DNA of 14,334 bases from Rhizoclosmatium globosum. Lineage: Eukaryota; Chytridiomycota; Chytridiomycetes; Chytridiales; Chytriomycetaceae. A program made the position numbers and the translations under genes. This document shows, piece after piece, positions 1 through 7,029 of this stretch. Each line of letters starts with the position of its first letter. The first letter of the stretch is position 1. The notes below the pieces were generated by a model that was not told where the DNA came from, did not search any database, and saw nothing but the letters and a program-made list of their open reading frames with translations. The DNA is taken from positions 1 to 14,334 of the forward strand of contig MCGO01000410.1 in assembly GCA_002104985.1 (NCBI GenBank), read 5' to 3'.

Positions 1-48
1 GCCCATCTCTCAGCATTAGAAACCTCTCCCGACTTTTGAAAACAAAAA

Positions 49-1394
49 TTACACACATATGAAATGGCTGTACGAATCTTGCTCACGAGTGAATCCGCTA
101 TCACAATCTTGATTTTGACAAACGTTTAATCCGAAAGTATCCGTCTGACAAGTCACCGTTCCATTGATATGTGCAATACAATCTGTGTCGACTGTACAAT
201 CGCCTCCAATTCCAACCTTATTTTGATTAATTCAAGAATCGCAAACAGTAAAGCTCACTGTGCATGTTGTGTTTCCATTTGTTGGGGTTGATCCCGGTGC
301 GTTACAACTAGTAAATAGACATTGGAGGGCACCAGACGATGATGCAGCAACACAGTCCACAATACCCGTTGCGTTATGCTGAGCACAATCTGCTTGGGAA
401 GAACACGTGGATGCAATTGGACACGAGTTTTTAAATGTCACACTGCTTGGCCGCGAAAAGCAGTTTCCATCAAATTTGCCTGTTGTCAACGATGACGGCA
501 AGTTCGGAATGGCGCCTGTTAATTGGTTGTTTGTTACCTCAAACTGTTTCAAGGAAGAGCTCGAAAACGAGAGTGGGATCGTTCCGTTGAGCTGATTGTC
601 TGTCGCATTGAACGAGACGAGGTAGGGTGTGTTAAATTCTGGAAGACTGCCAGTGTGTTGGTTCGAGTTGGAGCAGCTGTATGGGTGGCATAACCAGTGT
701 AAGTGCCAGTGATGATATAAGGTGGGGATGGACTTACAACTCGATAATATTGTTGGGTAGAGGCGGAATTGCGTCGCTCAATGCATTGCAATCAAAGTAT
801 GCGTGCGAGGTTGTGAAAGGCAAAGTGGGGATGGGGCCATCAATCTGGTTTCGGCGGATATCGCTGCACAGTGGAAACCTGTTATCGCTTCAAGTAATAA
901 AGGCGGGGACTTACACGAAAACCAGTGTCGTTGGCCACCGACTTAATTGTCCTAGAAATGAGTTGTTGGCTATGATTCTGATGGAAAGGTTAAGAAAGAT
1001 GAGACCTTTACCACATTATCATCGACTTACAAAGTTGTCAATGAGCCCAAATTATTAAAATTAGGCACAACGCCAGCTGCCAAGTTTGTTATTTTGGATC
1101 TTACTGTAATTAGGATGAGATGAATGAGTGTTTGAGTGTTTTGATCTTGGGATCTCACATTCTGTCAAGTAATCCGTAGCTGTTGCAAGAAACGAAGCAA
1201 TCATCCGAGTCGATCAAACCGGTTGAGTTTGAGGCCCCGTTGCAGTCCACTGTGGCTGTAGTGCAGCAATTCGTCAAACTGGTAAACACGGCTGGCCAAA
1301 TCGAATTCGCCGTGGTACAGTCTAGGTCTGTTACACCGGCGACAACCATGATCGCACAAGAAAAGATTGCTGCGAAGACGGGTATACCAAACAT
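49..1394 (-). CDS. Secreted leucine-rich-repeat, Cys-rich protein, six predicted exons
   Basis: Predicted exons are 1394-1159, 1099-1031, 977-915, 863-738, 676-259 and 216-49. The introns (59, 53, 51, 61, 42 nt) all begin GT and end AG; three donors are GTAAGT and two are GTGAG. The Met at 1394 is preferred over the one at 1502 because it starts a signal peptide (MFGIPVFAAIFSC, then a hydrophobic run). An N-terminal Cys-rich cap is followed by LRRs of the plant-like NxLxGxIP kind (NNSFLGQL, RNQIDGPIP, DNQLNGTIP, NNQLTGAIP); the two short exons each encode about one repeat. A Cys-rich tail follows. Phases agree at all five junctions. Known: such LRRs form extracellular binding surfaces; the ligand is unknown. 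The 3' end is uncertain: TAA at 51-49 is one option, but a GTGAGC donor just before it could splice to an exon beyond the window. Confidence 0.72.
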
Positions 1395-1611
1395 TGGTTG
1401 TTGGCGTGATTTGAATTCGCCGAGGTGAAGAAAAGAAATGAGATGCTGGAGAATAAATTGATTAAAATTAAAACAATTAAACAAAGTAACTTTCCTTGTC
1501 ACAATTTATTTATAATGTCGTATTCGTTTTCTTGATACGAAGCCGAGACTTCCGAACTCGTTGCGTTTCCACACGTATGACTCACACTGAAACTCCCCTT
1601 TGAAGCACATG
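1395..1611. other. Intergenic sequence between the LRR gene and the retrotransposon
   Basis: This stretch holds the 5' flank of the minus-strand LRR gene and the left side of the insertion site. It is AT-rich around 1440-1515, which would suit a promoter for the LRR gene, but no unambiguous box is visible. Short frames are open on both strands next to 1611. The plus-strand frame at 1581-1611 continues without a stop into 10876-11160 if the element is removed, so the insertion may have split a gene. Confidence 0.4.
1606..1611. repeat. Left target-site duplication
   Basis: CACATG sits immediately before the 5' LTR and recurs at 10874-10879. With TG...CA termini the duplication is CATG (4 bp); the two preceding bases can be assigned to the LTR end or to the duplication. 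A 4-6 bp duplication is what DDE integrases of LTR elements leave. Confidence 0.75.
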
Positions 1612-1750
1612 TGTTACAAGCTTCGAATAAACAATCGACTATCGGTAATACCAAGTCGAATAATTCTCACCTTGTTTTGATGGGTGCGTGCTCAGGCGCG
1701 TGTTCGTCCAATTTGGACCGTACGTAAGGGATAATGGGGAATTGTCGGGA

Positions 1751-1801
1751 TTTTCTTCTTTGTTGCTTTTCCCGTTTTCCCCTTTCTTTTTTTTCTTTCT
1801 T
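1751..1801 (+). promoter_or_regulatory. CT-rich tract upstream of the module array (5' LTR)
   Basis: A roughly 50-base, almost purely pyrimidine stretch ends just before GAAGTTATTG. In fungi such CT-rich blocks often lie right before transcription start sites; a long polypyrimidine tract could also serve a 3' splice site. The identical tract is at 9523-9573. It matters because the 48-bp segment duplicated inside module 9 starts directly after it, as expected for a cDNA 5' end. Confidence 0.45.
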
Positions 1802-1850
1802 CGAAGTTATTGCAGTTTCTTATCTTAAGCGTTGCGCTGCTCTTAATTAG

Positions 1851-2899
1851 GTGGAGTGTTGTTCATTGGGTTCTTGTTTCCTTATCGGCGTTTTTCTTAT
1901 TCGTTGCGATCCTCAGGTTTCTCCCTCTCATTCAATACACCACTGCTCCGAGTTTAAGCTGACTCGACTAAAAGGTGTGATTTTGAGGGTTCATTATGAA
2001 ACTGATGGACTGGGAACGTTAGGTGTTTATTGATTTGAGTTGCCGTTGGAAACAAATTGGACTGAACGCGTTATACCTTATTAAGGTGGAGTTTTGGCGG
2101 TCTTATACTCTTATCAGTTTCTTATCTTTCTTTATACCTTTGGTTTTCCAGGTTCTACACTCTCTCCCATTTACTGCTCCCCTTTACACGTTGTTAACGT
2201 CAAACTTCGTGCACAAAAGGTATGAGACAGTGAGAGTGTTGAACATCTCTGATTGGTGGAGCGTCACTAGTTAGAAGCTTCGGCTTGTTATATTATTGCT
2301 CCCTCTCAACTTACACAAACACAATCAAACCAAAAGGTATTTTCGTTTAATAAATTGGAAGTTATTGCAGTTTCTTATCTTAAGCGTTGCGCTGCTCTTA
2401 ATTAGGTTTCTCCCTCTCATTCAATACACCACTGCTCCGAGTTTAAGTTCGCTGACTCGACTAAAAGTGTTTATTGATTTGAGTTGCCGTTGGAAACAAA
2501 TTGGACTGAACGCGTTATACCTTATTAAGGTTCTACACTCTCTCCCATTTACTGCTCCCTTACACGTTGTTAACGCAAACTCGTGCACAAAGGTTAGAGC
2601 TTCGGCTTGTTATTATTGCTCCCCTCTCAATTACACAAACAATCAAACCAAAAGGTTCTCCCTCTCATTCAATACACCACTGCTCCGAGTTTAAGTTCGC
2701 TGACTCGACTAAAGTTCTACACTCTCTCCCATTACTGCTCCCTTTACGTTGTAACGTCAAACTTCGTGCACAAAAGGTTTCTCCCTCTCATTCAATACAC
2801 CACTGCTCCGAGTTTAAGTTCGCTGACTCGACTAAAGGTTTCTCCCTCTCATTCAATACACCACTGCTCCGAGTTTAAGTTCGCTGACTCGACTAAAAG
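1851..2899 (+). repeat. Same module array in the 5' LTR, with scattered missing bases
   Basis: The module order is the same as in the 3' LTR. Module 1 is 1851-1916, 2 is 1917-1974 (four bases short), 3 is 1975-2022, 4 is 2023-2085, 5 is 2086-2151, 6 is 2152-2219 and 7 begins at 2220. The 2-4-6-8 and 2-6 series carry most of the losses, several of them a G at an AG|GT border (7|8, first 2|4, later 2|6). The final module 2 ends at 2899. Confidence 0.92.
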
Positions 2900-2990
2900 A
2901 ATTAGGAACGCCAACACATCATTGCCCATCTTAACCCATTGCTAGTCGTCATACTACCATTGGGAACAATAGAAATCGAATCTATTTTAT

Positions 2991-2996
2991 TATATA
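2991..2996 (+). promoter_or_regulatory. Candidate TATA box of the 5' LTR
   Basis: TATATA lies in an AT-rich context about 85 bases before the LTR end and about 115 bases before the gag ATG at 3109. A start about 30 bases downstream would give a leader of roughly 90 nt. The copy in the 3' LTR is 10791-10796. It competes with the CT-rich tract at 1751-1801 as the main promoter signal; the sequence alone does not decide. Confidence 0.35.
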
Positions 2997-3108
2997 CAAG
3001 CATCAACGGCTACAGTTGACAAGTTAAATTTATTATTTACATCTATCTATTCGTACTCGTTGGTTGCTTTTACAGTTGCGAGCGTACCAAATTATTTCTA
3101 TTATTAAA

Positions 3109-4513
3109 ATGGGCAAGTCAGTTATGGAGCGTTTTAAAGATAAGACTTCAAGGTCCAAGAGGTACGGACTTTGTTGAGTTCGTCCGTAAGAAGTGTGGTG
3201 AATTGGGATTTGACACCAATTCCAAGAAACTTGGTTATATGACTGGAAGTTTCTCCAGCCGTGAATGCAAAGTATGAATTGTGGGTCAAAGTATTCGTTG
3301 AAGAGAATGACGTCGAGCCAACATTCAACGAAGTCAAAAGTGATTATTACTGAGTTTGCGGATCAAGATGTTATTGTTTACTCAAGAAACACTTACCGCG
3401 TTTGCCTATCGACAACAGCGGAAGCCACAACCGTCGGGTCAATATTTAGCCGAGTTTGAACGTCTACTTGCAATGATGGACGAAGTATCTGTTCCATTGG
3501 ACAACGAGAAATCAACACATTCTTGAAAGCGTTCGACGAAGTTAAAAGAAAGCACATTCTTCATCAGATTATGGGTGCTGGTGGAAAGATTAAATACGAT
3601 TGGGAGAAGTTTTGTAGAGTCATTAATGAGATGGATATTGTGGATCGCAAAGCATCGTCTCTATCTAAAGAACTGGAAACGAATATTTCGACTCGGACGA
3701 TTCTGAATTGGAAGAAGCCGCAGTGTCGTCGAGTGATTCCGAGCCAGAAATTACAAAGAAACACAAACATACTAAAACTGCTGCAAAGTCCTCAAAGCCG
3801 GATAATTTGTCGAAATCCGAGAAGACTGATTCACAGAAGACCCAAACTAAGGAGCTTTCAAAGGAAACAAAACCAAAACAGGATCCTAAAAAGCCAGCGT
3901 CTGCATCAACGCCGACGCCAGTATTTACTCCAGACGTAAACGAAGTTGCGGAATTAATGGAGAAAATGAAGTTATTCTTTTCGGGTACTTTGGAGAAGCC
4001 CATTCCTCCGAAGAAACCATTCTTGTGCAAGTATTGTGACAAAGTTACAGGAACTACGGAGCATCCTGGTAAAGTCTTTCACTTAACAAGTGTGAGCAGT
4101 TGAATCATGATAAGGACGTGAACAACTGGCCGATTGCAGTCAAGAGAAATGAGAACGACCAAATGGCTGTATACTACAAAGACGCTGAAATGAAACAAAC
4201 TTATTTCGGAAAGGGTGGTCAACGTCAGCTTATCCTTGATACGAGGGCAAGGGAGTTGAAACCAGTTGCTACTACTACGAATATGTTTCACGTTCACAAA
4301 ACGAGTGTTTACGGGTACGCTTCAGACGATGAATCTATTGTTGAAGAAACTGTTTGGGAGGACAAATATGAGTATTTCAAACAGGAAGAATTAAAAGCAA
4401 TCATGTACAGCTTGAAGATACATCCAGTTTTCCGTTTCGCTTATTGTGTACCATATATTGGAAGTCCATACTCAACAAATACTTTAGATTTAATTTCAAT
4501 GGATGTCTTATGA
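3109..4513 (+). pseudogene. gag: Gag polyprotein, frame-broken
   Basis: The first ATG after the LTR is at 3109 (MGKSVMERF). Gag forms the particle that packages the RNA. Coding sense is traced through successive frames changing near 3145, 3250, 3345, 3510, 3670, 4085 and 4505. A typical gypsy-Gag block lies at 3398-3475 (AYRQQRKPQPSGQYLAEFER), and a charged helical stretch follows at 3523-3660. Next come an acidic Ser/Asp/Glu segment (about 3690-3750) and a Lys-rich segment (about 3750-3900) that probably binds RNA. A zinc-knuckle-like site starts with CKYC at 4026-4037, with His downstream and a further Cys visible only in the next frame. The boundary with protease is not defined by a stop in the traced path. 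Most frame changes equal loss of one base, so the gene may be intact in the genome and damaged only in this consensus. Confidence 0.8.
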
Positions 4514-5273
4514 GAGCCGTGGCATTCTTTCCTGAACTTGATCCACCAGTGACTGATCGTGAAATCATTGAAACGCTCGAGTCTCTTTATCGTCGAGTTA
4601 AATATGATAATTATACTGTACCTGAGGTTGCATCTGAGTTAATTCGTATTCGTCAATTGAAACCAGCGGAGTCAAGAATGTTTACAATTAATGTTGTCGA
4701 TCAACCGTGGGATGAGAGGACAACTTCGTCGGGTCTACTGAATGACAAGTGGGACGATGAAATCCATGTCAATGCCATCAAAATTAATCCAGCCTATTCA
4801 TCCTTGATTTATGAACCCGTTGTATTTGAGGGGTACGACGATAAGTTCTTGTTTTTGGATGATAGTGGAGGGAGATTGCATCATTGTGTGCCTCGGTCAA
4901 TGAATTGATTTCAGACGTTCATTTGATTATGGTCGCAGCGAATAATGGAAAGACTGTGATTGCTGCTGTTGTACAAAATTCGACTTGGGAGGTCGCTAGT
5001 TTTAAGTACAAGCAGAAATCTTGGGTTTTGCCTGCTTTGCCGGAAGGTGTGAAACCGTCGTTCTATGCTTTGGCTGGGATGCCGTTCTGGTTTGCTGCAA
5101 ACGTCAACGTCAAATTTGACGACGATGGAAATTGTTGGGCTAATCTCAAGAGTCCAGATCGTAAAAAGAATGTCAATGTACAAGTTGCAAATATTCATGA
5201 TCCAAGAGTTCGCATTGATGTTAATCGTCGCCGTCCAGCGAAGGAAGACGATGATTCGGCGGATTTTCAGTAA
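4514..5273 (+). pseudogene. pol: Retropepsin-like aspartic protease region, frame-broken
   Basis: This region cleaves the polyprotein. The active-site Asp-Ser-Gly is at 4861-4869 within LFLDDSGG, preceded by hydrophobic residues as in retropepsins. The frame changes just after it (about 4870) and continues in the frame open to the TAA at 5271-5273. Near the C-terminal end ALAGMPF (about 5067-5087) occupies the place of the usual hydrophobic-hydrophobic-Gly motif. The stretch upstream of the active site (4515-4800) is a poorly conserved linker between Gag and protease. The frame ends with a Lys/Asp-rich tail (RRRPAKEDDD). A -1 shift around 5264, near ATTTTC, joins it to the EEP-RT frame; this could be programmed frameshifting or another missing base. 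Confidence 0.62.
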
Positions 5274-5305
5274 AGGCTAGAGAGCAGCTGGCCGTTAAAC
5301 TGAAA

Positions 5306-6724
5306 GTGCTAAATACTACGTCGTCAACTGGATTGATGCCTGGGCAAAGTTCAAGAATCTCTGTTATTTCTTGGAACGTCAATTCAGTGAGAAATGTTGC
5401 TCGTTATATGTCTGAGGATAATATTCGGGAGTTGTTGTCCTTCGACATAATTTGTATTCAAGAGTCTAAGTTGGACGAAGAAATGTTGCTAAAACTTCGA
5501 AGTTTAGATTTCTCTGAGTATTATGTCTATCATTCCGAATTCCCTTTCAATTCGTTGGGTTTTGGGAAACGTAGAAATGGCGTGTTGACTGGAATCAAAC
5601 AATCCAGATTTGTGGAGCCAGTTTCAATCGTCAAATCTTTGCCAGGTTTAAATGAAGACCAATGTGAAGGTCGTTATTTAGAAGTTACTGTTGGCGTTAC
5701 AACTATTTTGAATGTGTATATGGTCAATGCGAGTCGTCATCATGACAGTCGATTACCGTTCAAAGAAGAGTTTAGTCGAGCAGTCTTAACTCGTGTAAAC
5801 CAACTATTACAAGAGAATCAAAGTGTTATTCTGTGTGCTGACTTCAATAGTGCACAAGAGTCTTGTGATATACATCCGTCCATGATTCAACAAATATCGT
5901 CCGGATTTAAGTATAATGAACGACTTTATTTACGAGATTTAACATTAAAACTTCGTGATTGCTATCGTGTATTACACCCAAAAGCAGTAGAGTTTACAAC
6001 TTGGCTTCATTACAATCGTCGCGGGAACGTGGGAGCTCGCTTCGATGGTATTTGGGTTTCAACTTCAATACTTGTCAAACAATGTTATCACGGTTATCAT
6101 ATGCTTGGATCTGATCACGTTCCAGTTATATGTGAATTGTCTATTGCGAGTGATTATGTCCACGTTCGCAAAGCCAAAACTGTTGCCGAAAAAGTAAAGC
6201 CGGTTGCAATGCAGGTACCAGGCGGAGCTGATGTATTCAAACCGTTAAAATGGATATCGCAACGAGGAAAAGTTTTGCCAGATTGGACTGAAGAGCAGTT
6301 GGAGTTTTGTTTCCGTGATTGTCGCAAGGAGGCTAAACTTACCAATTTGGAAATTGAATATCTCAAAGATATTATTCGTGTTCGTCGAGGCGCGTTTTCT
6401 ATGGATCTCTTGGAAATTGGCTGTTACAAGGGAACACCGGTAGAAATACATACTATTCCTCACGTCCCGTGGAAAGATAAGGCACCACCTGTTCCAAAAA
6501 GTATGGCACAGAAAGTCATTGATTACTTCAACAAACGAATTGAAGCCGGATGTCATGAGTTTTGTAATTCACCGTATTCAAATCGTTGGTGGCCAGTCTT
6601 GAAGAAAAATGGTAGTATTCGTCCGATTTGTGATGGTCAACGTGGAAATGCTGTTACTATTAGAGACGTTGGTACTATGCCATATATGGAGTTTCAACTG
6701 AAGAAATCGCAGGTCATTCGTTGA
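5306..6724 (+). CDS. pol: Pol: ExoIII/APE-like EEP endonuclease followed by RT N-terminal half
   Basis: An open 472-codon frame begins at a GTG-type start, but its reading extends upstream to about 5264 in phase with the protease after a -1 shift. Residues 17-280 (5354-6145) are an endonuclease/exonuclease/phosphatase fold of the exonuclease III/AP-endonuclease type. Visible motifs are SWNVNS (Asn24), DIICIQESK (Glu53), RNGVLTG, GRYLEV, VYMVN (Tyr138), ILCADFNSA (Asp179, Asn181), FTTW (Trp233), GARFD (Asp247) and GSDHVPV (Asp270, His271). These are the metal-binding and catalytic positions of the family, so the domain looks active. After a linker, residues about 375-463 form the RT N-terminal part (NSPYSNRWWPVLKKNGSIR). 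The frame then breaks near 6700. In LINEs this nuclease nicks target DNA; its role beside an intact integrase here is unknown. Confidence 0.9.
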   Translation: MLNTTSSTGLMPGQSSRISVISWNVNSVRNVARYMSEDNIRELLSFDIICIQESKLDEEMLLKLRSLDFSEYYVYHSEFPFNSLGFGKRRNGVLTGIKQSRFVEPVSIVKSLPGLNEDQCEGRYLEVTVGVTTILNVYMVNASRHHDSRLPFKEEFSRAVLTRVNQLLQENQSVILCADFNSAQESCDIHPSMIQQISSGFKYNERLYLRDLTLKLRDCYRVLHPKAVEFTTWLHYNRRGNVGARFDGIWVSTSILVKQCYHGYHMLGSDHVPVICELSIASDYVHVRKAKTVAEKVKPVAMQVPGGADVFKPLKWISQRGKVLPDWTEEQLEFCFRDCRKEAKLTNLEIEYLKDIIRVRRGAFSMDLLEIGCYKGTPVEIHTIPHVPWKDKAPPVPKSMAQKVIDYFNKRIEAGCHEFCNSPYSNRWWPVLKKNGSIRPICDGQRGNAVTIRDVGTMPYMEFQLKKSQVIR

Positions 6725-7029
6725 TGGCTCTCTTTGATTTTGAGTCGTACTTTGATCAGATTTTAGTTATGCCAAAGTGTCGCGATATCTCAGCAATTAA
6801 TACTCCAATTGGTTTGATCCGCCCTACCGGTTTGTCTCAAGGACAAACTAATTCTGCACAAGTTGGCCAGCGTATTACATCTATGGAATTTGTTGCTCCG
6901 AGTAATGGAGACGTTCGAGGACTTCAAGACGATCTTACAGTATATGCAGGAATTGGACCAATCAGTCCTGTAGTTGACGGTATTCGTACTGAAGTTCAAC
7001 AATTAGGTCATGTGGTGATATATGTGTGA
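6721..7029 (+). pseudogene. pol: Reverse transcriptase palm segment in a shifted frame
   Basis: This 102-codon frame continues RT after a -1-type change near 6700. ALFDFESYFDQI carries the first catalytic Asp, INTPIGLIRPTGLSQGQTNS is the conserved fingers/palm stretch, and GLQDDLTVY holds the catalytic Asp pair. The pair reads LQDD where gypsy elements usually have YxDD or FxDD. The frame ends at 7029, while sense resumes in the frame opening at 7022 after a +1 or -2 change near 7015. All three catalytic aspartates are present, so the enzyme would be plausible if the frames were continuous. Confidence 0.8.

Larger units (their letters stand above)
1612..3074 (+). repeat. 5' long terminal repeat (1463 bp)
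   Basis: It matches the 3' LTR over its full length. Aligning the two by eye gives 29 missing bases here and no substitution. The losses begin near 1957, where four bases are absent from module 2, and cluster between about 2269 and 2830; single losses also occur near 2985 and at the very end (3070). The end is set by TTACA, matching the 3' LTR terminus. A CT-rich tract (1751-1801) precedes the module array, and a TATATA lies at 2991-2996. The first 116 bases duplicate the C-terminal coding end of pol. Confidence 0.93.

Noticed and set aside
217..258. Premature stop making the LRR gene a pseudogene
   Set aside because: The in-frame TGA lies within a GTGAGC...AAG segment that can be spliced out, after which the Cys-rich frame continues.
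681..1058. Plus-strand 125-codon frame over the LRR gene
   Set aside because: The minus strand shows phase-consistent exons, splice sites and LRR motifs over the same bases.
2296..2945. Open frames inside the LTR arrays (also 9799-10733) as proteins
   Set aside because: They are translations of the repeated modules; frames change between series and no domain is visible.
5306..6724. The element as a LINE because of its AP-type endonuclease
   Set aside because: It has true LTRs, a short target duplication, a Ty3-type RT with RNase H and an intact DDE integrase.
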